Assembly: GCA_902778255.1 (NCBI GenBank)
Contig: CACYXD010000009.1
Coordinates: 1 to 64,000 of the forward strand
Length of the DNA stretch: 64,000 nt
Source of the DNA: an uncultured Prevotellaceae bacterium
GTDB taxonomy: Bacteria; Bacteroidota; Bacteroidia; Bacteroidales; Bacteroidaceae
Direction: 5' to 3'
Below the pieces are notes generated by a model. The model had not been told where the DNA came from. It saw only the letters and a program-made list of their open reading frames with translations, and searched no databases. The position numbers and the translations under genes are program-made. This document shows, one piece after another, positions 27,783-35,755 of the stretch (positions are counted from its first letter, which is position 1; every line of letters begins with the position of its first letter).

Positions 27783-28939
27783 AACAATTTTTCAATTCTT
27801 CGAAGCGCCTCTTGGATTTTCTCCTCCTTGGCGCACAAAGATATTCTAATATATCTTTCGCCATTCGATCCGAAGATAAAGCCTGGGGTTATGAAGACGC
27901 GAGCCTCGTGGAGCACACGCTCCGTCAGGTCTTCCACGTTCTGAATATCAGCAGGAATCTTGCCCCAAAGGAACATACCCACCTGATCCTTGTCGTATGT
28001 GCAACCCAGGATATCCATAATCTTCTCGGCCCACTGGCGACGACGTGCATAGGTCTCGATATTATATTCACGATGCCAAGCCTCGTCATTCTTGTAGGCC
28101 TCGGCAGCAGCCAACTGAATACCACGGAAAGTACCGCTCTCAATATTCGACTGCACCTTCAGTATCCACTGGATGAACTGTGGATTCGATGCACATAGTC
28201 CCACGCGCCAGCCAGGCATATTATGACTCTTCGACATCGAGTTGAACTCAATACAGCAGTCCTTAGCACCAGGCACCTGCAGAATACTCAAGTGCTCCTC
28301 GCTCAGGATGAAGCTGTAGGGATTATCGTTCACAACGACTATGTCGTGGTCCTTAGCAAACTTCACCAGTCGTTCGTAGGTTTCCATCTGAGCACGACCG
28401 CCCGTCGGCATATTGGGATAGTTGGTCCACATCAGCTTTACCTTCGAGAGGTCTATCTTCTCCAACTGATCGAAATCGGGCTGCCAGCCATTATCCTCGC
28501 GCAGATCGTAGTTCACAATCTTCGCACCCAGAATCTTAGATAATGAGGTATAGGTGGGATAGCCAGGATTGGGCACCAGCACCTCGTCGCCAGGATTCAC
28601 AAAGGCCAGCGTCACGTGCAGGATACCCTCTTTCGAACCTATCAATGGCAGCACCTCACTCTTGGCATCCAGATCAACATCATACCAGCGCTTATAGAAC
28701 TGCGCCATTGCCTCACGCAACTCTGGCGTACCCTGTGTGGGCTGATAACCGTGTGCATTGGGTTGGTTGGCCACCTCGCACAACTTGTCTATTGTCTGCT
28801 TTGAGGGGGGCATATCTGGACTGCCAATGGCCAACGAGATAATATCCTTGCCCTCGGCATTGAGTTGTGCCACCTCCTTCAGTTTTCTGCTGAAGTAGTA
28901 CTCCTGTACTAAACTTAATCTGTCTGCTGGTTGTATCAT
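27773..28939 (-). CDS. Class I/II aminotransferase of the aromatic operon
   Basis: A 388-aa fold-type I PLP enzyme. Motifs: I-G-S-P-D-M-P, G-Y-Q-P-T-Q-G, the PLP-lysine site F-N-S-M-S-K-S-H-N, and R-V-G-L-C. From its place between prephenate dehydratase and DAHP synthase it is inferred to transaminate phenylpyruvate and hydroxyphenylpyruvate to Phe and Tyr. Sequence alone resembles the LL-diaminopimelate/alanine type group, so the substrate is an inference from context. It ends inside intercistronic repeat copy A. Confidence 0.88.
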   Translation of the reverse strand: MIQPADRLSLVQEYYFSRKLKEVAQLNAEGKDIISLAIGSPDMPPSKQTIDKLCEVANQPNAHGYQPTQGTPELREAMAQFYKRWYDVDLDAKSEVLPLIGSKEGILHVTLAFVNPGDEVLVPNPGYPTYTSLSKILGAKIVNYDLREDNGWQPDFDQLEKIDLSKVKLMWTNYPNMPTGGRAQMETYERLVKFAKDHDIVVVNDNPYSFILSEEHLSILQVPGAKDCCIEFNSMSKSHNMPGWRVGLCASNPQFIQWILKVQSNIESGTFRGIQLAAAEAYKNDEAWHREYNIETYARRRQWAEKIMDILGCTYDKDQVGMFLWGKIPADIQNVEDLTERVLHEARVFITPGFIFGSNGERYIRISLCAKEEKIQEALRRIEKLFNK

Positions 28940-28940
28940 T

Positions 28941-28975
28941 ATTCTTAACTCTTAATTCTTAACTCTTAACTCCTA
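28941..28975 (-). repeat. AT-rich intercistronic repeat, AACTCTTAATTCTT type
   Basis: Tandem units of about 7-8 nt (ATTCTTA, ACTCTTA) between pheA and the aminotransferase gene. The pheA stop codon is within the repeat. It is related to 23287-23324. Confidence 0.55.
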
Positions 28976-29803
28976 ATTCGCCTTGTACTCTCCCAATATC
29001 TTCAAGTCGCGTGTCAGGGGGATGATGGCATCCACAGCCTGACGATAGCGGGTCAAGTCGTTGTAGGTCACATCCACATAGAACAGGTATTCCCACTCCT
29101 TGCCGATGATAGGCAACGACTGAATCTTTGTCAGGTTGATCTTATAGAACGACAGGATGGCAAGTACTGCCGAGAGCGAACCCTCTTCGTGAGGCAGAGC
29201 GAAAACGATGCTGGCCTTGTTGGCTTCAACAAGCGGACGCAGCATATCTGCCTTCTGAGGTGCCGAACATACAAGGAAACGCGTGTAGTTGTGCTTATTG
29301 TCCTCGATACCGTTTTCCAGCACCTTCAGGCCATAAAGCTTGGCAGCCTCTGCATGACAGATGGCAGCCCATCCTTGATGATGACCCTCGGCTATCATCT
29401 TAGCCGACCCAGCCGTATCGTCACCTTCCACAATGCGCAAATTGGGATGATGCTCCAGATAGTGGCGTGTCTGCATCAAGGCTACTGGATGCGAGTGTAC
29501 CTCAGAGATGGTGTCCCAGTCATCCTCGGGCAGACAACAGATGCAGTGGGTAATGTGGAGTTTATGCTCTCCAACCACCGTTGTACCACTGTCGCGCAGC
29601 AACTCGTAGTTGTGCAACAGTGAGCCGGCAATGGTGTTCTCGATGGCTGCCATGCCTATCACCGTTGGGTCCTGGCGCATATTCTCATACACCTGTTCGA
29701 AGGTATTACAGCAGATCAGCTGCAACTGTTCCCCCTCGAAATACTGATGGGCAGCGATGTCGTGAAACGACCCTATCTCTCCTTGTATTGCTATTCGCTT
29801 CAT
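28973..29803 (-). CDS. pheA: Prephenate dehydratase
   Basis: A 276-aa monofunctional enzyme converting prephenate to phenylpyruvate. The N-terminal catalytic domain shows I-Q-G-E-I-G-S-F-H-D, the I-E-N-T-I-A-G-S segment and the family signature N-Y-T-R-F-L-V near residue 170. The ACT regulatory domain follows from about residue 190 (S-I-V-F-A-L-P-H-E-E-G-S-L), which in this family binds Phe for feedback inhibition. It is the first structural gene of the aromatic operon and is preceded by the candidate attenuator. Confidence 0.95.
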   Translation of the reverse strand: MKRIAIQGEIGSFHDIAAHQYFEGEQLQLICCNTFEQVYENMRQDPTVIGMAAIENTIAGSLLHNYELLRDSGTTVVGEHKLHITHCICCLPEDDWDTISEVHSHPVALMQTRHYLEHHPNLRIVEGDDTAGSAKMIAEGHHQGWAAICHAEAAKLYGLKVLENGIEDNKHNYTRFLVCSAPQKADMLRPLVEANKASIVFALPHEEGSLSAVLAILSFYKINLTKIQSLPIIGKEWEYLFYVDVTYNDLTRYRQAVDAIIPLTRDLKILGEYKAN

Positions 29804-29833
29804 ATTTCAACTATTCACTTTTCACTTAATAAG

Positions 29834-29868
29834 AAGCCCCACTATCACTCTTCGTGAAGCGGGGCCTT
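29834..29868 (-). terminator. Attenuator terminator hairpin before pheA
   Basis: On the minus-strand transcript, AAGGCCCC (29868-29861) pairs with GGGGCTT (29840-29834), leaving one bulged G. An inner TCAC/GTGA stem (29857-29854 with 29848-29845) has a 5-nt loop. A U-rich stretch (CUUCUUAUU) follows. The hairpin lies between the leader peptide and pheA, 30 nt before the pheA ATG, so it can only act on read-through into the operon. Confidence 0.75.
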
Positions 29869-29926
29869 ATCTTAATTTTCAACTTTCAATTTGCAATCTT
29901 CAATTACATACGACTACCCGCTTCAC
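29854..29926 (-). promoter_or_regulatory. Candidate antiterminator pairing of the Phe/Tyr attenuator
   Basis: Transcript segment GUGAAGCGGG (29926-29917), inside the leader ORF just after the aromatic codons, is perfectly complementary over 10 nt to CCCGCUUCAC (29863-29854), which forms the 5' side and upper part of the terminator hairpin. The two pairings exclude each other, as in classical amino acid attenuators. Confidence 0.75.
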
Positions 29927-29978
29927 AATTGCTTGTAAAGTAATAATAAAAGTAGAAGTATGCATTAAATTTTGTCAT
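29904..29978 (-). CDS. Phe/Tyr-rich leader peptide of the aromatic operon
   Basis: A 24-codon ORF, M-T-K-F-N-A-Y-F-Y-F-Y-Y-Y-F-T-S-N-C-E-A-G-S-R-M, starting about 24 nt after the predicted transcription start. Codons 7-14 are all Tyr or Phe, and with codon 4 the peptide has five Tyr and four Phe in 24. Its product is expected to have no function; ribosome stalling on these codons under Phe or Tyr starvation would leave the 29926-29917 segment free to form the antiterminator. A ribosome that reaches the stop at 29904 would cover that segment and let the terminator form. The reading frame, codon run and pairing are seen directly; the mechanism is inferred from known trp/phe/his leaders. Confidence 0.8.
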   Translation of the reverse strand: MTKFNAYFYFYYYFTSNCEAGSRM

Positions 29979-30006
29979 TTTTGTTACTATTTGTAATTTT
30001 CGGATG

Positions 30007-30038
30007 CAAAATTATAACAATTCTTTGAAACAACCAAA
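30007..30038 (-). promoter_or_regulatory. Promoter of the Phe/Tyr operon
   Basis: Minus strand: TTTG (30035-30038), a 20-nt spacer and TAATTTTG (30007-30014), a full consensus. It places the leader peptide ATG about 24 nt into the transcript. Confidence 0.75.
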
Positions 30039-30055
30039 TAAAATCGAAGAAAATT

Positions 30056-30934
30056 TCAAATTCCAAAGGGATTCATGTTGGAATAGGCACGCTTCACTTG
30101 CTGTTCCACACCTTCAGCAGAGTAATCACCGCTCACATCGGCCATCTCTTCAGGATTCAGTTCCAACACTTTCTGCATATCTTCCTGTGCCCCACTCTTG
30201 TCACCACGTTCAAACTTTATCTGTCCGCGCTCACGATAGGCATCAACCTGGAAAGGATTCACATCTACCACCTTATTATATATATCTATAGCCTCGTCAT
30301 CGTTGCCTTTTGCATGGGCTATGCGAGCAGCAATCAGTAGCACGTCCTCCTCATCTTCCGTATGTTCCATCAACCAATTCACATCCTGTTCAGCACCGTT
30401 CACGTCACCCATCGACAGCAGCGTCTTGGCACGCAACAGTCGGGCATCGCCAAAATCATCCCTCAGCACGATGGCTTTCGTCAACTGAGCGATACCGTTA
30501 ATCAGGTCATGCTGCCCCAGGTCGGCCTGTGCCATCTGATAATAGGCTGTGGCATTGTCAGGAGCTATCGCTTGCACCTTCTCAGCCAGCGTATGCATCT
30601 GCGCATAGTCTTCCAACATATATGCCACGTGGGCCGCATGTATCATCACCTGTACGTTATCTGGCTGTTCCCGGCTTATCGTCAACAGCCCTTCGAGGGC
30701 CTCCTGTAGTCGGTTCATGTGCAGCAACGTCTGCGACAGATAGTCGTGAATTTCCAAGTCATCATGCACCTTCAACGCCTCGCGGAAGCATTTCTCAGCA
30801 TATTCAAACTGACCAATGCGCATAGCCTTCACACCATCATATTTCATCAAGTCAAACTGCTTGGCGTCAGCATCTTTTTTCTCCTCTTCAGGGCTTTGCT
30901 CCTCCCCTCCGAAAAATGATTTCCAAAATCCCAT
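30056..30934 (-). CDS. Tetratricopeptide repeat protein
   Basis: A 292-aa cytoplasmic protein with a charged N-terminus (E-E-Q-S-P-E-E-E-K-K) and at least five TPR units, for example A-M-R-I-G-Q-F-E-Y-A-E-K-C-F-R-E-A-L near residue 35 and A-Y-R-E-R-G-Q-I-K-F-E-R-G-D-K near 230. No signal peptide or catalytic motif is seen. TPR arrays mediate protein-protein contacts, and the partner is unknown. It is divergent from tatA and lies directly upstream of the Phe/Tyr operon promoter, which starts 18 nt before its stop is reached. Confidence 0.85.
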   Translation of the reverse strand: MGFWKSFFGGEEQSPEEEKKDADAKQFDLMKYDGVKAMRIGQFEYAEKCFREALKVHDDLEIHDYLSQTLLHMNRLQEALEGLLTISREQPDNVQVMIHAAHVAYMLEDYAQMHTLAEKVQAIAPDNATAYYQMAQADLGQHDLINGIAQLTKAIVLRDDFGDARLLRAKTLLSMGDVNGAEQDVNWLMEHTEDEEDVLLIAARIAHAKGNDDEAIDIYNKVVDVNPFQVDAYRERGQIKFERGDKSGAQEDMQKVLELNPEEMADVSGDYSAEGVEQQVKRAYSNMNPFGI

Positions 30935-30961
30935 TTCTGTATTACTTTAAAAATTTGGCTA

Positions 30962-30969
30962 CAAAATTA
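30962..30969 (-). promoter_or_regulatory. -7 promoter element of the TPR gene
   Basis: TAATTTTG on the minus strand, 27 nt before the ATG. The -33 element is not clear. Confidence 0.5.
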
Positions 30970-30990
30970 CGAAAAAAGAATTTATTTTCG

Positions 30991-30998
30991 TAACTTTG
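30991..30998 (+). promoter_or_regulatory. -7 promoter element of tatAC
   Basis: TAACTTTG, 28 nt before the tatA ATG. A matching TTTG -33 element is not evident. Confidence 0.55.
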
Positions 30999-31026
30999 CA
31001 TCGATTTAAATCAAAAAACATACGAT

Positions 31027-31218
31027 ATGACTACACTTAACACATTACTTTTCCTCGGACTTGGTCCACAGGAGTTGTTGCTTATCGCCCTGATTGTACT
31101 GCTCCTCTTCGGAGGTGCCAAAATACCTGAACTGATGCGCGGTCTTGGCAAGGGTGTCAAGAGCTTCAAGGAAGGTATGAAGGAGGTCAGCGACGAGGTA
31201 AAGAAAGATGAACAGTAA
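31027..31218 (+). CDS. tatA: Twin-arginine translocase subunit TatA/TatE
   Basis: A 63-aa pore-forming subunit of the Tat pathway, which exports folded proteins. It has one N-terminal transmembrane helix ([13 protein letters not shown]), the hinge F-G-G-A-K-I-P-E-L, an amphipathic helix [12 protein letters not shown] and a short charged tail. The length is near the TatA minimum. Its end overlaps the tatC start by 11 nt, so the two are translationally coupled. Confidence 0.95.
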   Translation: MTTLNTLLFLGLGPQELLLIALIVLLLFGGAKIPELMRGLGKGVKSFKEGMKEVSDEVKKDEQ

Positions 31219-31966
31219 CGAACCAGCCACCTTTTGGCAGCACCTCGATGTGCTCCGATGGGGCATTCTGCGTTCACTCATTGTCGCTGCTCTCTTCGCT
31301 GCAGTGGCTTTCTGCCTGAAAGACTGGCTTTTCACCATTGTCTTAGCCCCTCGCACCAGCGAGTTCATCACCTTCCAGTGGTTGGGTGTAGAGCCTTTCA
31401 GCATTCATCTGATGAACACAGGGCTCACCGAGCAGTTTATGACCCACATGCGTGTGGCCATCTATGCCGGCTTGCTCTGTACCGCCCCTTATATCATCTT
31501 CGAGCTTTTCCGTTTCGTCTCTCCTGGACTCTATCATAACGAGCGTCGCGCAGCTTTCTGGATAGTCACCTCAGGCTACATGATGTTTATGCTGGGTACA
31601 GCGCTCAACTACCTGCTCATCTTCCCCCTCACCGTCCGCTTCCTGGGCACCTATCAGGTCAGTACCGAGGTGGAAAACATGCTCACCCTGCAGTCCTATA
31701 CCGACACCCTCATCTCCATGAGTCTTGTCATGGGTGTCATCTTCGAGCTACCAGTTGTCTGCGCCATCCTGGGCCGCATGGGCATCCTCAGCAGCCATCT
31801 GATGAGCCGCTATCGTCGCCACGCCATCGTGGCCATCCTTGTCGTAGCAGCCATCATCACCCCCACCACCGATGTGTTCACCCTGCTCGTTGTCTCCCTT
31901 CCCATCTGGCTGCTCTACGAGTTCAGCATCCTTTTGGTCAAGGTCATGCAACCTGCCCACAAGTGA
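31208..31966 (+). CDS. tatC: Sec-independent translocase subunit TatC
   Basis: A 252-aa inner-membrane protein with six predicted helices; TatC recognises twin-arginine signal peptides. Landmarks are the N-terminal [10 protein letters not shown] (family consensus H-L-x-E-L-R), [12 protein letters not shown] and the M-S-R-Y-R-R segment. No tatB gene is adjacent, consistent with the TatA-TatC two-component systems common in Bacteroidetes. Confidence 0.95.
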   Translation: MNSNEPATFWQHLDVLRWGILRSLIVAALFAAVAFCLKDWLFTIVLAPRTSEFITFQWLGVEPFSIHLMNTGLTEQFMTHMRVAIYAGLLCTAPYIIFELFRFVSPGLYHNERRAAFWIVTSGYMMFMLGTALNYLLIFPLTVRFLGTYQVSTEVENMLTLQSYTDTLISMSLVMGVIFELPVVCAILGRMGILSSHLMSRYRRHAIVAILVVAAIITPTTDVFTLLVVSLPIWLLYEFSILLVKVMQPAHK

Positions 31967-32005
31967 CCCTCACGCGTCTCATCTGCTCATTTTATCTTGC
32001 TTTTA

Positions 32006-32036
32006 TTTGTTTATTCAGAATTTATAATTAACTTTG
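32006..32036 (+). promoter_or_regulatory. Promoter of the 153-aa unknown gene
   Basis: TTTG at 32006-32009, a 19-nt spacer and TAACTTTG at 32029-32036, a full consensus. Confidence 0.7.
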
Positions 32037-32062
32037 CAGACAAAAGTTAATAAAGGAAAATC

Positions 32063-32524
32063 ATGACTCAGCTTACAAATGAAGATCATAAGAAGCAGAT
32101 GGCCGACATGAAGGCTTTCGATGAACAGATGCCTTGTATTGGTATTTTCTGGTACGATCCAGAAGACAAATCCTTTTTTGGTGTCCGTAAGAAAGAGATA
32201 ACGCCAAAGATGGTTGAGGAAGCTGCCGACAAGGGTCTTCCCTTTATCAACTATCCTCATCTGCATAGACAGGTATGGATGAAGGAATACTTTAAGGCAC
32301 AGGCCAAACATGTGGACACAAAGTTTAAAGGTGACTATACCCAAGTGCCAAGAGGGCGTGTGGCTTGGAATATCGATAAGTTCATCGTCCTTGTTGGCCA
32401 TTGGGCAGAGCCTATTCTTGATGAACTTACGATACTTATCGAAGAAGAATTCTCTCTTCCGTACTTCGAGTTTGTCTATGACGAGCACTGGGATCTTGGT
32501 CATGGCTGGTCTGGAGACATGTAA
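32063..32524 (+). CDS. Conserved-looking protein of unknown function
   Basis: A 153-aa cytoplasmic protein without signal peptide or membrane segment. Features are an aromatic-rich start (G-I-F-W-Y-D-P-E-D-K-S-F-F-G-V), an L-H-R-Q-V-W-M-K-E-Y-F-K segment, P-R-G-R-V-A-W near residue 93 and a W/H-rich C-terminus (D-E-H-W-D-L-G-H-G-W-S-G-D-M). It has its own good promoter, which supports it being real. I do not recognise the family. The 366 nt after it contain no gene. Confidence 0.65.
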   Translation: MTQLTNEDHKKQMADMKAFDEQMPCIGIFWYDPEDKSFFGVRKKEITPKMVEEAADKGLPFINYPHLHRQVWMKEYFKAQAKHVDTKFKGDYTQVPRGRVAWNIDKFIVLVGHWAEPILDELTILIEEEFSLPYFEFVYDEHWDLGHGWSGDM

Positions 32525-32561
32525 GATCTAATTATAATTGAAACAGCACTTCGTTTATGCT

Positions 32562-32654
32562 GATCTCGTGGTTCACGGCTTAAGATCTCGTGGTTCGCGA
32601 CCCGCGAACCCCTACATCCTCCCCCGCTTACCCCTACATCCTCTTTTGCGAACC
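32562..32654 (-). repeat. 93-bp dispersed intergenic repeat, copy 2 (inverted)
   Basis: The reverse complement aligns over its full length with 16-108 at roughly 80% identity by eye. It includes a perfect 8-bp inverted repeat, GGTTCGCG-acc-CGCGAACC (32592-32610), and direct repeats of ACCCCTACATCCTC. Confidence 0.7.
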
Positions 32655-32890
32655 TAAAGTAACCCCTACACCCCACCCTAACAGACTACCATCAAAGGTA
32701 GCCTGAATGACGAAGGGAGAGTGTTGGGGGGAGTGATGTGGTTACTGTTGTGCTAACACTAACCCCTACGCTTTCCCTTTGTACAAAGGCGTTTCCGCTA
32801 ATTTGGGTGGAGTGTTGAGCAATGGAGGACTTGTTCTGGTGATTCTTTGACTCAATCCTGTTCCTCTGATTCAGGTGTCACCCAGATTCA
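32655..32890. other. Gene-free stretch downstream of the restriction cluster
   Basis: No coding sequence is supported here. It has two more ACCCCTAC motifs (about 32661 and 32762) related to the adjacent repeat and a perfect 14-bp palindrome, CCTTTGTACAAAGG (32776-32789). It may be repeat-derived debris. Confidence 0.4.
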
Positions 32891-33772
32891 TCAGTCTAAG
32901 AAAGGAAGTCTGTCCTCTATATCCTCATGAAAAGCGAAGCATTCCGGCTGAATGGATTCGGCCTTTACAATGTCTGGAATCTTTCTCTTGTATTTGGCAA
33001 ACGTTTTAGGAATCTCTATCTCTTCACGACGAGTCTTGCTGATGGCTACAAACGCCTCATCTTGCTCAATTCCAAGGAAACGACGTCCCAGCAGATTAGC
33101 TGCAATACCTGTCGTGCTGCTACCAGCAAAAGGGTCCAGAATCCAGGCGCCAGGCTCTGTGGATGCCATGATGATACGACTCAATAAGCCCAGAGGTTTT
33201 TGCGTGGGATGTTTGCCACACGATTTTTCCCAAGGAGCAATAGCAGGCAGACGCCACACATCAGTCATCTGCTTGTTGTCATTAATATGCTTCATCAACT
33301 CGTACCTATAATAATGTGCGACCTTCTCTTTCTTGCGAGCCCAAATAATGAATTCTGTAGAGTAAGTGAAGTATCGACACGATATATTGGGCGGTGGATT
33401 TGTCTTGGCCCACGTTATCACATTCAGGATTTTATAGCCCAACTGCGTGAGACAGTTTGCAACAGAAAAGATATTGTGGTATGTGCCAGAGATCCAGATG
33501 GTGCCATTATTCTTCAGTTTCTCTCTGCACAAGGAAAGCCATTTCAGATTAAAAGCATTAATATCTTCCTGAGACATACTCTTATCCCAGTCGCCCTTAT
33601 CCACACAAACTACCTTTCCACTCTGCACGCTGATACCGCCGCTTGACAAGAAATATGGTGGGTCGGCAAATATCATGTCGAACTTGAAGCTGAACTGTGG
33701 CAGCAACTCAAACGTATCGCCACAAACCAAGTTGAAGTCGTGATTAGGAGATTTATAGTAGGGTGTAATCAT
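32891..33772 (-). CDS. DpnA-like DNA adenine methyltransferase (second GATC methylase)
   Basis: A 293-aa beta-class DNA methyltransferase. The catalytic D-P-P-Y lies near residue 37 (F-A-D-P-P-Y-F-L-S-S-G-G), the target-recognition region is in the middle, and the AdoMet motif D-P-F-A-G-S-S-T-T-G is near residue 217 after H-P-T-Q-K-P. This motif order and the neighbours match DpnA/MboC-type methylases, which modify GATC including single-stranded DNA and protect incoming DNA. Its start overlaps the endonuclease stop by 4 nt. Specificity is inferred from the cluster. Confidence 0.88.
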   Translation of the reverse strand: MITPYYKSPNHDFNLVCGDTFELLPQFSFKFDMIFADPPYFLSSGGISVQSGKVVCVDKGDWDKSMSQEDINAFNLKWLSLCREKLKNNGTIWISGTYHNIFSVANCLTQLGYKILNVITWAKTNPPPNISCRYFTYSTEFIIWARKKEKVAHYYRYELMKHINDNKQMTDVWRLPAIAPWEKSCGKHPTQKPLGLLSRIIMASTEPGAWILDPFAGSSTTGIAANLLGRRFLGIEQDEAFVAISKTRREEIEIPKTFAKYKRKIPDIVKAESIQPECFAFHEDIEDRLPFLD

Positions 33773-34593
33773 CCTTTCAAGCCAGCAATGAATGAACTAA
33801 TATTTGTAAGATTATATACGCTTGGTATGATAGAATATGCTTCCTGAAGTTTGTTCTTGGCGCTGTTCCATCCGATGCCATCCGTAATCCATACGAACTC
33901 AAAACCAGGAACGGAGTTAATCTTTGGAGCGATATCTGAATAAGAACGCGCAACCTCATTTAACTTGCTACCACCTCCACTATAGAAATTTACTTCTATC
34001 AGATAGGTTGTATCTTTGGTCTCAATGACAAAGTCAAAGCGTTTCTCATCGTCACCAAGGACTTTTGTAATCGCAGGCCATTCACTTGAATAAACTTCCT
34101 GACGATAATGAATGCCGTTCTTGTCAAGGATACGCGCCACCATCCCTTCCATCACATGTCCGCTCCGATTCTTACGGGCATTTGTGTCCAGGCCAGTTTC
34201 TATACCAAAAACATAATCAACAAGATCGTTTATTTTCTTTGATTGGAATATCTCTGTCAATCTTGTATTATCAAGGAACTCCATTACGCCATCAACTGAC
34301 TCAAACAGAGAGTCAAGAACCACGCAATTCCCAAGACTGTCAAGAACTTTTTTCTTGCCCTCGCTACGAACTGCGATTAGGATGTCCATAACATTGAATG
34401 CAGACTTGTCGCGTTTCCATATTGTTTCTACAGACTTTCGCATATCAGTAGAACCAATGAGGCTGTTCAGCATACAAAGACTGAGCTTGATATCCTCAAC
34501 ATTCTGTGAAATCTTATTGAAATCACAGAAGAAATCTAATGTCTGGTTCGTCTCTTGAAGTTGAGACATAAATAGATTGAAATCTTTATTCAT
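33769..34593 (-). CDS. DpnII/MboI-type restriction endonuclease (GATC)
   Basis: A 274-aa type II restriction enzyme of the DpnII family, expected to cut unmethylated GATC. Seen are the family C-terminal core R-F-D-F-V-I-E-T-K, then Y-L-I-E-V-N-F-Y-S-G-G-G-S-K-L-N-E-V-A-R-S-Y. These contain the acidic residues of a PD-(D/E)XK nuclease site (D in F-D-F, E in I-E-V-N). It is sandwiched between two methylases and overlaps the Dam-like gene by 8 nt and the second methylase by 4 nt. This tight coupling keeps cutting and protection in step. Confidence 0.9.
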   Translation of the reverse strand: MNKDFNLFMSQLQETNQTLDFFCDFNKISQNVEDIKLSLCMLNSLIGSTDMRKSVETIWKRDKSAFNVMDILIAVRSEGKKKVLDSLGNCVVLDSLFESVDGVMEFLDNTRLTEIFQSKKINDLVDYVFGIETGLDTNARKNRSGHVMEGMVARILDKNGIHYRQEVYSSEWPAITKVLGDDEKRFDFVIETKDTTYLIEVNFYSGGGSKLNEVARSYSDIAPKINSVPGFEFVWITDGIGWNSAKNKLQEAYSIIPSVYNLTNISSFIAGLKG

Positions 34594-35482
34594 AGTTTTT
34601 AATCAATAGTTCAGTTAATTTACCGCGTTTACTTGGATTAGCATTGATAAATCGTGCGGCATAGACACGCTTAATACGATAATTCTCATATAGTTCTTCG
34701 AAGAATCTGTCTTCAGAATTCTTGGCAGAACAATCTGAGTTGCTTTCCATCCAAAGACATCCTCTTTCTGCTAGTTGGTGGCAGAAAACTGCAAGTGCTC
34801 GCTGGTCGTCATCATTGAAATCGCCTTTAGCGTATGCCGTAAAACTTGATGTGGCATCCAATGGGCGATAGGGAGGATCAAGATATACAAATGTAAGACC
34901 ATTGATTTGCTGCAGAGTCTGGGTGTAATCACCTTGACAGATCTCTACTTGTGCAGATTGGAGTAGTTGGCTGTCAGCTCTTAATAGTTTTGCATTGCAA
35001 ATGGTTGGATTCGCATATTTACCAAAGGGCACATTAAACTCGCCCCGTCTGTTTACCCTATAAAGGCCATTGAAACATGTCTTATTCAAGAATATCAGTT
35101 GGGATGCTCGTTCTATGCTGTCTCCGATATGTTGGTTATATCGTTCACGAACCTCGTAGAATATCTGGCTTCGCCCGTTTTGGTCAGTTATAGCCAAATA
35201 GTCTTTTTCTAATCTGTCGAGGTTAGCAATCAAGGCTTCAACATCATCTTTGATAATCCGATAGGTGAGAATCAAATCCTCATTGACATCATTAATAACT
35301 GCCTTCTTAATGTTGCCAGAATGTTGCAACATATAGAATAGCATTGCCCCACCACCAACAAACGGCTCGATGTACGTAAATGGTTCGTTGCTTATTCTCT
35401 CTGGTAGATGCGCAGACAACTGACTTAGTAGTTGTCCCTTGCCTCCAGCCCATTTCAAAAAGGGCTTCGCTTCTGTACTCAT
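34586..35482 (-). CDS. Dam/DpnM-family DNA adenine methyltransferase (GATC)
   Basis: A 298-aa alpha-class N6-adenine methylase of the Dam family. Landmarks are the N-terminal F-L-K-W-A-G-G-K-G-Q-L-L, AdoMet motif E-P-F-V-G-G-G-A near residue 40 and catalytic Y-L-D-P-P-Y-R near residue 183. It should methylate the A of GATC and protect the genome from the adjacent endonuclease. I start it at MSTEAKPF (35482); the ORF continues upstream to 35539 toward the nested hairpin without family support. A -7 element at 35756-35763 implies an untranslated leader of about 270 nt. Confidence 0.93.
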   Translation of the reverse strand: MSTEAKPFLKWAGGKGQLLSQLSAHLPERISNEPFTYIEPFVGGGAMLFYMLQHSGNIKKAVINDVNEDLILTYRIIKDDVEALIANLDRLEKDYLAITDQNGRSQIFYEVRERYNQHIGDSIERASQLIFLNKTCFNGLYRVNRRGEFNVPFGKYANPTICNAKLLRADSQLLQSAQVEICQGDYTQTLQQINGLTFVYLDPPYRPLDATSSFTAYAKGDFNDDDQRALAVFCHQLAERGCLWMESNSDCSAKNSEDRFFEELYENYRIKRVYAARFINANPSKRGKLTELLIKNYE

Positions 35483-35539
35483 CGTTCTTTTTGTCTTTAG
35501 GCGTGGACAAAAAGAAAGCGCACCACCTCCGTTTTCCAA

Positions 35540-35680
35540 CTCTTAACGAAGGCCGTCCACCATAGAAGCCCATACAGAGAGAAGGAAAGGAAGGGGTACG
35601 CCTATACAGAATAGGCGTATCCGCATTCCCCGAGACTCTCTGTAACTACTATTAGTTTGGTGGACTGTTTTCGTTAAAAG
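35540..35680. repeat. Nested inverted repeat in the methylase leader
   Basis: Outer arms 35540-35562 and 35658-35680 are complementary with about four mismatches in 23. Middle arms TACAGAGAG (35573-35581) and CTCTCTGTA (35636-35644) are perfect, as are GGGG (35593-35596) with CCCC (35628-35631). A perfect 9-bp inner stem TACGCCTAT (35597-35605) / ATAGGCGTA (35611-35619) has a 5-nt loop. The whole could fold into one long interrupted hairpin. It is either a small non-autonomous element (MITE-like) or a leader control structure; no target duplication is obvious. Confidence 0.7.
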
Positions 35681-35755
35681 TCTCTTCGAATTTAGATACT
35701 GCTATCTAATTTTCCACGATGTCATTTGCGCTAATGATGAGTATCAAAAGCGGTG

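Noticed and set aside
32776-32789. Perfect 14-bp palindrome CCTTTGTACAAAGG as an operator or attachment site
   Set aside because: It lies downstream of the restriction genes with no promoter beside it; a single short palindrome is not enough evidence.
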